A program made the position numbers and the translations under genes. From the NCBI GenBank assembly GCA_964508185.1, contig CAZDSS010000017.1:1-33987 (forward strand): a stretch of 33,987 nucleotides of DNA, given 5' to 3'. Shown here one piece after another: positions 7,864 to 15,923 of the stretch (positions are counted from its first letter, which is position 1; every line of letters begins with the position of its first letter). Origin of the DNA: CAZDSS01 sp964508185. GTDB taxonomy: Bacteria; Pseudomonadota; Alphaproteobacteria; Sphingomonadales; Govanellaceae. A model generated the notes under the pieces. That model ran no database searches and had not been told where the DNA came from. It saw only the letters and a program-made list of their open reading frames with translations.

Positions 7864-8514
7864 CTGTCCGCTCTCGACCATAGGGCGCGGCTCTATCTCA
7901 TCACGCCGCCCGCGTTCGACGCCGGGGAGTTCGCTCCCCGGCTCGAAGAGGCGTTGGGCGCGGGCGACGTCGCCTCGCTCCAGCTGCGGCTCAAGGATGT
8001 GAGCGACGACGAGATCATCCGGGCGGCGGAGATCCTGATGCCGATCGCCCATGATTTCGACGTCGCCTTCATCGTCAACGACCGGCCCGATCTCGCCAAG
8101 GCGGTCGGCGCCGACGGCGTCCATGTCGGTCAGGAGGATGCGAGCTATCAGGAGGCCCGCCGCCTGCTCGGCCGTGACGGGATCGTCGGCGTCACCTGCC
8201 ACAATTCCCGCCATCTCGCCATGGTTGCCGGCGAACAGGGCGCCGATTACGTCGCCTTCGGGTCCTTCTACCCCACCGCCACCAAGGACGTGAAATTCAC
8301 CGCCGAGCCGGAAATCCTCAGCTGGTGGTCCGAACTGTTCGAGATCCCCTGCGTCGCCATCGGCGGCATCACCGTGGACAATGCCCGCCCCCTCGTTGAC
8401 GCCGGGGCCGACTTCCTGGCGGTGAGCGCCGGGGTGTGGAACCACCCGCAGGGCCCTGCGGCGGCGGTCCGCGCCTTCAACAATCTGCTGGACGAGGCTG
8501 CCGAGCGCGGCTGA
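7864..8514 (+). CDS. thiE: Thiamine-phosphate synthase (ThiE-like), apparent CTG start
   Basis: A 216-residue TIM-barrel protein that should join the pyrimidine and thiazole phosphates to make thiamine phosphate. Family motifs are RLYLITPP at the first strand, LQLRLKD, VNDRPDLAKAVGADGVHVGQED, PTATKD and VAIGGIT. The first strand lies upstream of any ATG, GTG or TTG: going back in frame from RLYLITPP there is no such codon before the TGA near 7822. CTG at 7864 is seven bases after a perfect AAGGAG (7851-7856), formed by the end of the aldolase gene. I therefore choose CTG. The next usual start (TTG at 7951) would remove the first strand. A sequencing error is the main alternative. Confidence 0.85.
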   Translation: MSALDHRARLYLITPPAFDAGEFAPRLEEALGAGDVASLQLRLKDVSDDEIIRAAEILMPIAHDFDVAFIVNDRPDLAKAVGADGVHVGQEDASYQEARRLLGRDGIVGVTCHNSRHLAMVAGEQGADYVAFGSFYPTATKDVKFTAEPEILSWWSELFEIPCVAIGGITVDNARPLVDAGADFLAVSAGVWNHPQGPAAAVRAFNNLLDEAAERG

Positions 8515-8541
8515 TCACCGGTTCCGGCCTCAGACTTCCCA

Positions 8542-8570
8542 TTGAAATGGCGGCGGCAAGCTGTTAGCTT
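8542..8570 (+). promoter_or_regulatory. Candidate promoter of efp
   Basis: TTGAAA and TAGCTT are separated by 17 bp, ending about 41 bp before the efp start. It lies in the only noncoding stretch between the thiE-like gene and efp. Confidence 0.45.
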
Positions 8571-8611
8571 CCGCCGCAATCATTCCATTTCCAAACCAGC
8601 GATCAAAATCC

Positions 8612-9178
8612 ATGAAAATCAACGGCAATGCTATCCGTCCCGGCAACGTGATCGAGCATCAGGGCGGCCTGTGGGTCGCGGTGCGCATCCAGCATACCCA
8701 GCCCGGCAAGGGCGGCGCCTATCTGCAGGTGGAACTCAAGAACATCCGCGACGGCCGCAAGCTCAACGAGCGCTTCCGTTCGTCGGAATCCGTCGAGCGC
8801 GTCCGCCTCGACCAGAAGGACTACCAGTTCCTCTTCGAGTCCGACGGCAAGTACACCTTCATGGACCAGGAAACCTTCGAGCAGATCGAGATCGACGGCG
8901 AGCTCCTGGGCGACCAGGCGGCCTTCCTGCAGGACGGCATGATGGTTGTCGTTGAATCCTACGAGGGCGAGCCGCTGGCCGTGAACCTGCCCGAGCAGGT
9001 GACGGTGGAGATCCTCGAGACGGAGCCGGCCTTGAAGGGCCAGACGGCCACCTCCTCCTACAAGCCGGCGATCGCCACCAACAATGTGCGCGTCATGGTC
9101 CCGCCCTTCATCAATGTGGGCGACCGCGTGGTGGTTGCGACCGAAGACGGCAGCTACGTCAAGCGCGCGGAGGCTTGA
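8612..9178 (+). CDS. efp: Translation elongation factor P
   Basis: A 188-residue EF-P, which binds between the P and E sites of the ribosome and relieves stalling at polyproline. All three beta-barrel domains are present: KOW-like N-terminus (GNAIRPGNVIEHQGGLW), middle OB fold and C-terminal OB fold (VMVPPFINVGDRVVV). The loop tip reads QPGKGGAY with Lys33, the position that is lysylated in EpmA/EpmB organisms; no modification gene is visible in this window. The Shine-Dalgarno is weak. The inositol monophosphatase family gene follows nine bases after the stop, suggesting cotranscription. Confidence 0.96.
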   Translation: MKINGNAIRPGNVIEHQGGLWVAVRIQHTQPGKGGAYLQVELKNIRDGRKLNERFRSSESVERVRLDQKDYQFLFESDGKYTFMDQETFEQIEIDGELLGDQAAFLQDGMMVVVESYEGEPLAVNLPEQVTVEILETEPALKGQTATSSYKPAIATNNVRVMVPPFINVGDRVVVATEDGSYVKRAEA

Positions 9179-9187
9179 TAACATCCC

Positions 9188-9997
9188 ATGGCCTTGCAAT
9201 CCGCCACCATTAACGTGATGACCGGCGCCGCCATGAAGGCGGGCCGCGCCCTGGTGCGCGACTTCGGCGAGGTCGAGCAGCTGCAGGTGTCGCGGAAGGG
9301 ACCGGGCGATTTCGTCTCGGTCGCCGACACCAAGTCCGAGCGCATCATCCTGCGCGAGCTGCAGAAGGCGCGGCCGGACTTCGGCTTCCTTCTGGAAGAA
9401 AAGGGCGAGATCCGCGGCGCCGACGAAAGCCGGCGCTGGATCGTCGATCCCCTCGACGGCACCACCAACTTCCTCCATGGCGTGCCCCATTTCGCGATCT
9501 CCATCGCCCTCGAGGAGAACGGCCAGATCGTCGCGGGCGTCGTCTATCAGCCGCTTACCGACGAGATGTTCTGGGCCGAGCGCGGGCGCGGCGCCTATCT
9601 CAACAGCCAGCGCCTTCGCGTCTCGGGCCGCCGCGATCTCAATCTTTGCCTCGTCGCCACCGGCATCCCCCATCAGGGGCGCGAGGGCGACGGCTTCTTC
9701 AGCGCGGAGCTTGCGGCCATCATGCCCCAGGTCGCGGGCGTGCGCCGCTTCGGCGCCGCGACCCTCGACCTCGCCTATGTGGCGGCGGGCCGTTACGACG
9801 CCTTCTGGGAATCCGGACTCTCGCCCTGGGACATCGCGGCCGGGGTCATCCTCGTCCAGGAAGCGGGCGGCATGATCACCGAGTTCACCGGTCGCGGCGA
9901 AATGCTGAAGACGGGTCAGGTCCTTGCCTCCAACGGCTTCGTCCACGGCCCCATGACGCGGCTCATTCGCGAGGGCCGCAAGGCCGCCCGCGCATAG
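9188..9997 (+). CDS. Inositol monophosphatase family protein (SuhB-like)
   Basis: A 269-residue Mg2+-dependent phosphatase. The metal-binding motif DPLDGTTNF is at residues 87-95, the upstream acidic pair EE at 70-71, and the second motif WESGLSPWDIAAG near 207-219 supplies the last catalytic Asp. Family members hydrolyse inositol-1-phosphate and related sugar phosphates; SuhB of E. coli also takes part in rRNA transcription antitermination. Which applies here cannot be told from sequence. It starts nine bases after efp and is probably in the same transcript. Length and motifs are normal. Confidence 0.93.
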   Translation: MALQSATINVMTGAAMKAGRALVRDFGEVEQLQVSRKGPGDFVSVADTKSERIILRELQKARPDFGFLLEEKGEIRGADESRRWIVDPLDGTTNFLHGVPHFAISIALEENGQIVAGVVYQPLTDEMFWAERGRGAYLNSQRLRVSGRRDLNLCLVATGIPHQGREGDGFFSAELAAIMPQVAGVRRFGAATLDLAYVAAGRYDAFWESGLSPWDIAAGVILVQEAGGMITEFTGRGEMLKTGQVLASNGFVHGPMTRLIREGRKAARA

Positions 9998-10103
9998 ACG
10001 TCCCGCGTCCGAGCGGTTATAAATCGGGCGAAAAGCAATGGGCGAAGCGGCTGCAAGACAACGCCGCTTGCCCGCGGATCCCAGGATCACGATCACCGCT
10101 CAG

Positions 10104-10709
10104 ATGAAGTCGATCTCGCTCGCCATCGCCATCGCCCTCCTTCCCGGCCTCGCCGCCGCGCAATCGGCCGCGGCCGGGACGGTGATGGAGGATGGCGACA
10201 TCGTCATCAACATGAAGGCGGTCGAAGAACTCGCGGGCGCGCGCACCGCGGCCGAGATCGCCGCCCGCCTCAACCCGACCCGGGATGTCCTCGAGGACCC
10301 GACCCTTTTCACTCCCATGGATCCGGCGATCGAGGACGAGGCCCCGACCCGGGGCGAGCGGCTGCAGATCCTCTACGCCCGCGGAAGCCTCGTGATCTCC
10401 CCCTCGGCCCAGGAAACGCTCATCGACTGGACGGAAAGCTTTCTTGCCCCCGGCACCAAGGTGGAGATCCTGAGCTATTCGGGCACCGTCACCCCGGCCC
10501 TTCGCGCGTCCGGCAACAATCCGGGCAACGACCTCATGACCTATTCGCTCCATGAGGCGATCCGCACCGCCTTCAAGCGGGCGATCGTGGTGCGCGACAT
10601 CCTTGTGGAACAGGGCGTCAATCCCGACGACATCACGCTTCGCGCCCTCGGCCCCGCGTCCGACGGCGGCGCGCCGGAACGGGTGGACGTGGTCGCGCTT
10701 TCAAGCTGA
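10104..10709 (+). CDS. Secreted protein with degenerate OmpA-like C-terminal domain
   Basis: A 201-residue protein with a clear signal peptide (MKSISLAIAIALLPGLAAAQ, cleavage after about residue 20). The C-terminal 120 residues resemble an OmpA/MotB peptidoglycan-binding fold: ERLQILYARGSLVISPSAQE, KVEILSYSGTVTP, a helix with AFKRAIVVRDILVEQGV, then ITLRALGPASDGG and PERVDVVAL in the place of the usual NRRVEI. The usual peptidoglycan-contacting Asp and Arg are not obvious, so binding may be lost. The open frame extends 22 codons upstream, but the ATG at 10104 begins the signal peptide. It lies upstream of the MotA-like and MotB-like genes and may work with them in the periplasm; that is inference. 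Confidence 0.75.
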   Translation: MKSISLAIAIALLPGLAAAQSAAAGTVMEDGDIVINMKAVEELAGARTAAEIAARLNPTRDVLEDPTLFTPMDPAIEDEAPTRGERLQILYARGSLVISPSAQETLIDWTESFLAPGTKVEILSYSGTVTPALRASGNNPGNDLMTYSLHEAIRTAFKRAIVVRDILVEQGVNPDDITLRALGPASDGGAPERVDVVALSS

Positions 10710-10758
10710 AGGGTGGCGGGCCGGCCTGAGCCTCCCCTCCCCCGCGTCCCGAGGCGAA

Positions 10759-10787
10759 TTGCGCTCGGCCCCCGAAATGGCTAACCT
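10759..10787 (+). promoter_or_regulatory. Candidate promoter of the MotA-like gene
   Basis: TTGCGC and TAACCT are separated by 17 bp, about 60 bp before the start codon. The same TTGCGC -35 with a 17-bp spacer also occurs upstream of rpmE and the gapR-like gene. Confidence 0.45.
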
Positions 10788-10846
10788 TTCCATGCAATTG
10801 CCGCCGGGGTGCCCTGAGCCGCGGTGAAGTCCCTGGAGTTTTGGAT

Positions 10847-12097
10847 ATGACGCGCCCGCAGCAGTATCTCACGCGGATCATCGCCTTCCTCGGCATCGTG
10901 GCCCTTGTGGCGCTCGCCCTTCTGCCGCGGATCCGCGACGCCTTCATGGCCAATCCGGCGCTCAACGGCCTGATCCTCGGCACCCTCGTCATCGGCATCG
11001 TCTATGTGGTGCGGCAGGTGGCGTCCCTCCGGGAGGAAGTGACCTGGATCGAGGAATTCCGCCGCAGCGACTCGCTGACCGGCGTCACCGCAACGCCCCG
11101 CCTTCTCGCCCCCATGGCCGCCATGCTGGGGGAAGAGCGGATCGTATCCCTCTCCGCGCTCTCCACCCGCACGCTCCTTGACGGCATCGCGGCGCGGATC
11201 GACGAAAGCCGGGAGATCTCCCGCTATCTCATCGGGCTGCTCATCTTCCTCGGCCTGCTCGGCACCTTCTGGGGGCTGGTGCAAACCATCGGCTCCATCG
11301 GCGCGACCATCCGCAACCTTTCCATCACCTCGACGGACCTCGCCCTGGTGTTCGACGCCCTCAAGGAAGGGCTCGAAGCGCCGCTTGCGGGCATGGGCAC
11401 CGCCTTCAGCTCGTCCCTCTTCGGTCTTGCCGGGTCATTGATCCTCGGCTTCGTCGACCTTCAGGCGGGGCAGGCCCAGAACCGCTTCTACAACGATCTC
11501 GAGGACTGGCTCTCGAGCGTCACCAAGCTCGGCCGCGGCGGCAGCCTGCCCGTCGCCGAGGGCGAGCAGCCGGTGCCGTCCTATGTGGCCGCCCTGCTGG
11601 AACAGACGGCGGAAAGCCTCGACCGCCTGCAGCGCACCATCGGCCGCGCCGAGGAGGAGCGGAGCGGTGTCAATGCGGCGATCCGCAATCTCGCCGACCG
11701 GCTCGAGACCATCGCCGAGCAGCGCCAGGCGGAGCAGCAGCTTCTGGTGCGGCTGGTGGAGGCGCAGAACGAGACCCGCGCCGTGCTCGCCCGCCTTGCG
11801 GAAACCCTGGAGGCCGCCCGCACGCCCGCCGGGATGGACGACGCGACGCGCATTCATCTGCGCAATCTCGACCAGCATGTGAAGCATCTGGTGGAGGATG
11901 CGGAGCGCGGCCGCGACCAGTTCGTCAGCGACATCCGCGGCGAGATCAAGCTGCTCGCCCGCACCATCGGCGCCGCCGTGGACAATGCGGTGAGCCGTCT
12001 GGGCGACGCCCGCGGCGCCGCCGGCTCCCCCTCTCAGGCAGAACCCCCGCGGCGGCCGCTTTCGGCGCCCACGCGCGGCGGTGACGACCGGGCATGA
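10847..12097 (+). CDS. MotA/TolQ/ExbB-type proton-channel protein with long coiled-coil tail
   Basis: A 416-residue inner-membrane protein. Hydrophobic segments lie at about residues 11-27, 40-57, 127-150 and 182-204. The last two carry the family signature (LIFLGLLGTFWGLVQTIG and GMGTAFSSSLFGLAGSLILG). From about 245 to 400 there is a long coiled-coil region (repeated Glu, Arg, Ala, Leu heptads), unusual for ExbB or TolQ but seen in ZorA-like and some non-flagellar stators. ATG at 10847 is eight bases after GGAG; a TTG two codons earlier is too close to that site. Its stop overlaps the start of the MotB-like gene (ATGA). Likely half of an ion-driven stator; what it drives is unknown. Confidence 0.85.
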   Translation: MTRPQQYLTRIIAFLGIVALVALALLPRIRDAFMANPALNGLILGTLVIGIVYVVRQVASLREEVTWIEEFRRSDSLTGVTATPRLLAPMAAMLGEERIVSLSALSTRTLLDGIAARIDESREISRYLIGLLIFLGLLGTFWGLVQTIGSIGATIRNLSITSTDLALVFDALKEGLEAPLAGMGTAFSSSLFGLAGSLILGFVDLQAGQAQNRFYNDLEDWLSSVTKLGRGGSLPVAEGEQPVPSYVAALLEQTAESLDRLQRTIGRAEEERSGVNAAIRNLADRLETIAEQRQAEQQLLVRLVEAQNETRAVLARLAETLEAARTPAGMDDATRIHLRNLDQHVKHLVEDAERGRDQFVSDIRGEIKLLARTIGAAVDNAVSRLGDARGAAGSPSQAEPPRRPLSAPTRGGDDRA

Positions 12098-13167
12098 GCG
12101 CCCCCGCCCGCCGCCGCAGCCGCTCCCGCTTCGCGGTCGATATCTGGCCGGGCTTCGTGGATGCCCTCGGCACCCTGCTGCTCGTCGTCATCTTCCTTCT
12201 GACCTTCTTCGCCCTTGCCCAGTTCTTCCTGAGCCAGGCCCTGTCGGGCCGCGACGAGGCCCTGGGCAAGCTGCGGGCGGAGCTTGCCGAGCTTGCGGAC
12301 CTTCTCGCCCTCGAGCGCGACGCCAACAAGGAGCTGCGCGACAGCATCGCCCGGCTTTCCGCCTCGCTCCAGAGCGCGGAGCTCGCCCGCGACGACCTCA
12401 ATCGCCGGGTGCGGGAGCTTGAGCACGAACTGGCCGCCGCCGGTGACAGCGACGCCGACCGGGAACGGGAGACGGCGCTCCGCGAACGCTATGCGGAATC
12501 GCAGGAGGCGCTCGCCGCCGAGCGGGAGAAGGCCCTCGCGGCGCAAGCCGAGGTGGAGCTTCTGAACCAGCAGCTCCTCGCGCTCCGCCAGCAGCTCGCC
12601 TCCCTCCAGAAGGCGCTCGAAGCGTCGGAAGCCAAGGACAAGGAACAGCAGGCCCAGATCGTCAATCTCAGCAAGCGGCTCAATGCCGCGCTCGCGTCAA
12701 AGGTCGAGGAACTGGCCAAATACCGGTCGGAATTCTTCGGGCGGCTGCGCGACCTTCTCGGCGATCGCAAGGACGTGCGCATCGTCGGCGACCGCTTCGT
12801 CTTCCAGTCGGAAGTGCTGTTCGCGAGCGGCTCCGACAGCCTGGGCGCGGACGGCCGGGCGCAGCTTGCGGAGCTTGCGAAGGCGCTCAAGGAAGTGGCG
12901 GCGAAGATCCCCGACGACATCCATTGGGTGCTGCAGGTCGAGGGGCATACGGACGTGGTGCCGATCCGCAGCGACCGCTTCCCCTCCAACTGGGAGCTGA
13001 GCCAGGCGCGGGCGCTCTCCGTCGTCTATTTCCTGCAAAGCCAGGGCATTCCGCCCGAACGGCTCGCCGCCGTGGGCTATGGCCCCTATCAGCCCATCGA
13101 TCCCGCGCGCAACGAGGAAGCGTTCAAGCGCAACCGCCGCATCGAGCTGCGCCTGACGCAGCGCTAG
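12094..13167 (+). CDS. MotB-like protein with OmpA-type peptidoglycan-binding domain
   Basis: A 357-residue protein with one N-terminal membrane helix (about residues 21-47) containing an Asp at position 23 (FVDALGTLLL), the place where MotB-type stators keep their proton-carrying Asp. A coiled coil fills about residues 50-215. The C-terminal OmpA-like domain starts near 229 and includes LFASGSDSLG, VEGHTDVVPI, NWELSQARA and RNRRIELRL, the usual peptidoglycan-binding residues. It overlaps the MotA-like gene by four bases. No flagellar gene is nearby, so this is probably a non-flagellar stator pair. A hairpin without a U-tract follows the stop. Confidence 0.88.
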   Translation: MSAPARRRSRSRFAVDIWPGFVDALGTLLLVVIFLLTFFALAQFFLSQALSGRDEALGKLRAELAELADLLALERDANKELRDSIARLSASLQSAELARDDLNRRVRELEHELAAAGDSDADRERETALRERYAESQEALAAEREKALAAQAEVELLNQQLLALRQQLASLQKALEASEAKDKEQQAQIVNLSKRLNAALASKVEELAKYRSEFFGRLRDLLGDRKDVRIVGDRFVFQSEVLFASGSDSLGADGRAQLAELAKALKEVAAKIPDDIHWVLQVEGHTDVVPIRSDRFPSNWELSQARALSVVYFLQSQGIPPERLAAVGYGPYQPIDPARNEEAFKRNRRIELRLTQR

Positions 13168-13195
13168 GGGCCTTCACCCTTCACGGGAAGGCCCC
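13167..13195. terminator. GC-rich hairpin between convergent genes
   Basis: GGGGCCTTC and GAAGGCCCC form a nine-pair stem directly at the stop of the MotB-like gene and 20 bp after the stop of the convergent repeat-protein gene. There is no U-tract on either strand, so it may be a weak or Rho-assisted terminator, or an RNA end stabiliser. Confidence 0.5.
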
Positions 13196-13214
13196 GGCGC
13201 AAATTTGGGGAAAA

Positions 13215-13847
13215 TCAGAGGCTGATGAGCTTCACGCCATAGATGGAGCGTTCGCGCTTCCGCGGCTTTTCGGTGGCCTGCCGATCGGGGGATTGCTGTT
13301 CCGGCGCGGCTGTCGCCGGATCCTTCGCCGCAGGCTTGTCGGCTCCGTCGGCGCCCTTGAATTCGTGATCCCCGGGCATGCCCCAGCCATGACCGTGGCT
13401 TCGGGTATGTTCAAGCGTCGGATCACGGCGATCGGGCACCTCCGCGACGCGCATGCCGGGAACCCGCACGGCGGGCACCACCACTTCGGGAACGACCACT
13501 CCGGGCACGTCCACCGCCGGGACATGGACCGGCGCCACCTCCCCGCCCGGGACGGTGAAGCCCGGAATATGGATGGCGTCGATCCGGAAGCCCGGGATCT
13601 CTATGGCCGGAATGCGGATTTCGGGGATTTCGAAGCCGGGGATTTCCACGGCGGCCATGCCCGTCCCGTGGCCGGTCCTGTGGACCATGTGCCGCATCTC
13701 TCCGGCATGGGCGGCGGCGGGTCCGTAGCGCCGTCCCGGCTCATCGTCCGAGCCCAGAAAGCTTCCCGCCGTGAAACCGGCGAAGCCGCACAAGAAGCCC
13801 AGCACCAGGCCGGGCAGGATCATCCGTTCCGTCGACAGCTTTTCCAT
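13215..13847 (-). CDS. Membrane-anchored pentapeptide-repeat protein of unknown function
   Basis: A 210-residue protein I cannot assign to a family. Residues 9-32 form a Gly-rich hydrophobic helix (probable membrane anchor). Residues 68-137 are fourteen tandem five-residue units of the pattern X-(I/V)-P-X-(F/I/V), for example EIPGF, RIPAI, HIPGF, HVPAV, DVPGV and RVPGM; the first half prefers Ile and the second half Val. A His- and Gly-rich segment precedes and follows the repeats, and the C-terminus is charged then basic (KPRKRERS). The start at 13847 has a perfect GGAGGA seven bases upstream; the open frame extends 33 codons further without family support. A left-handed solenoid or extended proline-rich rod facing the periplasm is possible. 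Confidence 0.75.
   Translation of the reverse strand: MEKLSTERMILPGLVLGFLCGFAGFTAGSFLGSDDEPGRRYGPAAAHAGEMRHMVHRTGHGTGMAAVEIPGFEIPEIRIPAIEIPGFRIDAIHIPGFTVPGGEVAPVHVPAVDVPGVVVPEVVVPAVRVPGMRVAEVPDRRDPTLEHTRSHGHGWGMPGDHEFKGADGADKPAAKDPATAAPEQQSPDRQATEKPRKRERSIYGVKLISL
13437..13646 (-). repeat. Fourteen tandem 15-bp (pentapeptide) units
   Basis: This coding stretch encodes fourteen consecutive five-residue repeats with I/V at position 2, mostly P at position 3, and F/I/V at position 5. The DNA copies have diverged considerably (GC-rich third positions vary), so the pattern is kept at protein level rather than by recent duplication. Confidence 0.85.
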
Positions 13848-13949
13848 GGCCCTGTCCTCCGCCGAATGGTCTAACACAAAAGACAGGATTCTTCCAGCAA
13901 AGCTTCCGGAATTCCCGCCAAAAAGTCGTGAAAATCGGCCTTTCACAGA

Positions 13950-15761
13950 TCACATCGACGTGACCGGCCGCGCATCCACCCTGCCGCCGAACTGCCGCTC
14001 CGCGAGACGGGCGTAGAGTCCGCCCTGAGCCAGCAGGCTGCTGTGGCTGCCCTCGGCGACGATCCGCCCCTGGTCCATGACCACGATGCGGTCGGCCTTG
14101 AGCACGGTCGCAAGGCGATGGGCGATGACGATGGTGGTCCGCCCCTGCATGAGTCGCTCGAGCGCTTCCTGCACCAGGCCTTCGCTTTCGGTATCCAACG
14201 CGCTCGTCGCTTCGTCGAGGAGAAGGACCGGCGCGTTTTTCAGGATCGCACGGGCGATGGCGATGCGCTGCCGCTGCCCGCCCGAAAGCCGCGCCCCCCG
14301 CTCGCCAAGGAAGGTGTCGCCCCCTTCGGGCAGGGCGCGGATGAAATCCTCCGCCGCGGCGGCGCGGGCGGCGGCCCAGATCTCGTCGTCCGTCGCCTCC
14401 ATGCGGCCGTAGCGGATGTTGTCGAGGGCGGAGGCCCCGAACACCACCGTGTCCTGGGGCACGATGGCGATCTGGCGGCGGAGCTCCACGGGATCGAGAT
14501 CGCGGATGGAGACGCCGTCGAGCCGGATGTCGCCGCGCTGGATGTCGTAGTAGCGCAGGAGCACCTGGAACACCGTGGACTTGCCCGCCCCCGAGGGGCC
14601 GACGAGCGCCACCGTCTCACCCGGCCGCACAAGAAGGGTGAAATCCTCGAGCGCCGGACCATCGGGCCGCGTGGGATAATGGAAGGTCACATGGTCGAAG
14701 ACGAGATCGCCCGAAACCGGATGGGCGAGCGGTCGCGGATTGGCGGGCACGGCGATCATGGGCGGGGTCGCGAGCAGTTCGGCGATGCGGCCCGCGGCGC
14801 CCGCCGCGCGCTGGAGCTCGCCCCAGACCTCGCTCAAGGCCCCGACGGCGCCCGCGACCACGATGGCGTAGAACACGAAGGCTGCAAGCTCGCCGCTCGT
14901 GGTCTCGCCGGCGATGACGTCGTTTGCCCCGCGCCACAGCACGAAATCCACCGCGCCGAAGACGATGAGGATGACGATGGCGGTAAGCCACGCCCGCGCC
15001 CGGATGCGGCGCACGGCCACATGGAAGGCGTCGTCCGCGAGTTTCCCGAAGGTCGCGGCCTCGCGCTGCTCCTGGGTGAAGGCCTGGACGGTCTGGATCG
15101 CCGTGAGCTTCTCGTTGGCGATCGCCCCCACTTCCGCGACGCTGTCCTGGCTTGCCCGGGAAAGCTTCCGCACCTTGCGGCCGAAGATGACGATGGGCGC
15201 AATCACCAGCGGCACCCCCACCACCACGAAGGCGGTGAGCGTGGGGCTCGTGATGACGAGCATGGCGATGCCGCCCACGAGCAGGAGCAGGTTGCGGAGC
15301 GCGACCGAGGCGGAGGATCCGACCACCGTCTGGATGAGCGAGGTATCGGTCGTAAGGCGGGACACGATCTCGCCCGTCTTGGTGGTCTCGTAAAAGGCGG
15401 GGCTCATGCGGATCAGGTGGCCGTAGACCGCCTTGCGGATATCCGCCACCACCCGCTCGCCGAGCCAGGAGACGAGATAGAAGCGGGCGAAGGTCGCCGC
15501 CGCGAGCAACGTGGCGACGCCCATGAGGGCGAGGAAATACTGGTCGATGAAGGCGGCGTTTTCCGGCGAGAAGCCGAGGTCCACGAGGCGCCGGATCGCC
15601 TGCCCGATCCCGAGCATGGCGCCCGCCGCGAAGACGAGCGCGATGAAGGCCGCGATCATGGTGCCCTTGTAGGGCCGCACGAAGGTCCATAGGGCGCCGA
15701 GATGCACCAGCTTCCGGTCCGCCTGCACGCCGCGTTCGTTCTGTTCGCTGTGGTCCGTCAC
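13950..15761 (-). CDS. MsbA-like ABC exporter (fused permease and ATPase)
   Basis: A 603-residue half-transporter: six-helix membrane domain (about residues 25-310) and C-terminal ATPase. Walker A GPSGAGKS is near residue 387, the Q-loop IAIVPQDTVVF follows, then the signature RLSGGQRQR near 490, Walker B VLLLDEATSALD and the switch His in IVIAHRLAT. This resembles the alphaproteobacterial MsbA-related lipid or drug exporter family; the substrate cannot be told. The frame stays open to 15860, but those residues are not family-like and overlap the rpmE upstream region. GTG at 15761 (VTDHSEQNERG) is a reasonable start with AAGG close by; the exact start is uncertain. Confidence 0.88.
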   Translation of the reverse strand: MTDHSEQNERGVQADRKLVHLGALWTFVRPYKGTMIAAFIALVFAAGAMLGIGQAIRRLVDLGFSPENAAFIDQYFLALMGVATLLAAATFARFYLVSWLGERVVADIRKAVYGHLIRMSPAFYETTKTGEIVSRLTTDTSLIQTVVGSSASVALRNLLLLVGGIAMLVITSPTLTAFVVVGVPLVIAPIVIFGRKVRKLSRASQDSVAEVGAIANEKLTAIQTVQAFTQEQREAATFGKLADDAFHVAVRRIRARAWLTAIVILIVFGAVDFVLWRGANDVIAGETTSGELAAFVFYAIVVAGAVGALSEVWGELQRAAGAAGRIAELLATPPMIAVPANPRPLAHPVSGDLVFDHVTFHYPTRPDGPALEDFTLLVRPGETVALVGPSGAGKSTVFQVLLRYYDIQRGDIRLDGVSIRDLDPVELRRQIAIVPQDTVVFGASALDNIRYGRMEATDDEIWAAARAAAAEDFIRALPEGGDTFLGERGARLSGGQRQRIAIARAILKNAPVLLLDEATSALDTESEGLVQEALERLMQGRTTIVIAHRLATVLKADRIVVMDQGRIVAEGSHSSLLAQGGLYARLAERQFGGRVDARPVTSM

Positions 15762-15865
15762 GCCTTCGGCTCTACTCCCGTTAAACCTGGCAGAGGTATA
15801 ACAAGCCCTTGCTGCGGCAACAATGTCCGATCGTCCCCGGTCTCGGGAAATGGGCGGCAACGGCC

Positions 15866-15894
15866 TTGCGCTTGGCGCTGCAGTTCGCTATACA
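15866..15894 (+). promoter_or_regulatory. Candidate promoter of rpmE
   Basis: TTGCGC and TATACA are separated by 17 bp, about 30 bp upstream of the rpmE start codon. A good match to a housekeeping promoter. Confidence 0.6.
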
Positions 15895-15923
15895 GGCGCC
15901 CGGTAACGCGCTGGAGATTAGCG

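Noticed and set aside
10847..13167. Zorya-type anti-phage ZorAB
   Set aside because: There is no ZorC, ZorD or ZorE nearby and the surroundings are housekeeping genes; only the long tail of the MotA-like protein resembles ZorA.
14043..15692. Plus-strand open frame of 549 codons opposite the ABC exporter
   Set aside because: Asp/His/Arg-rich shadow of the exporter; no start site, no motif.
15762..15860. N-terminal extension of the ABC exporter
   Set aside because: The extra 33 residues are not family-like, and the segment lies in the divergent intergenic region upstream of rpmE. GTG at 15761 was preferred.
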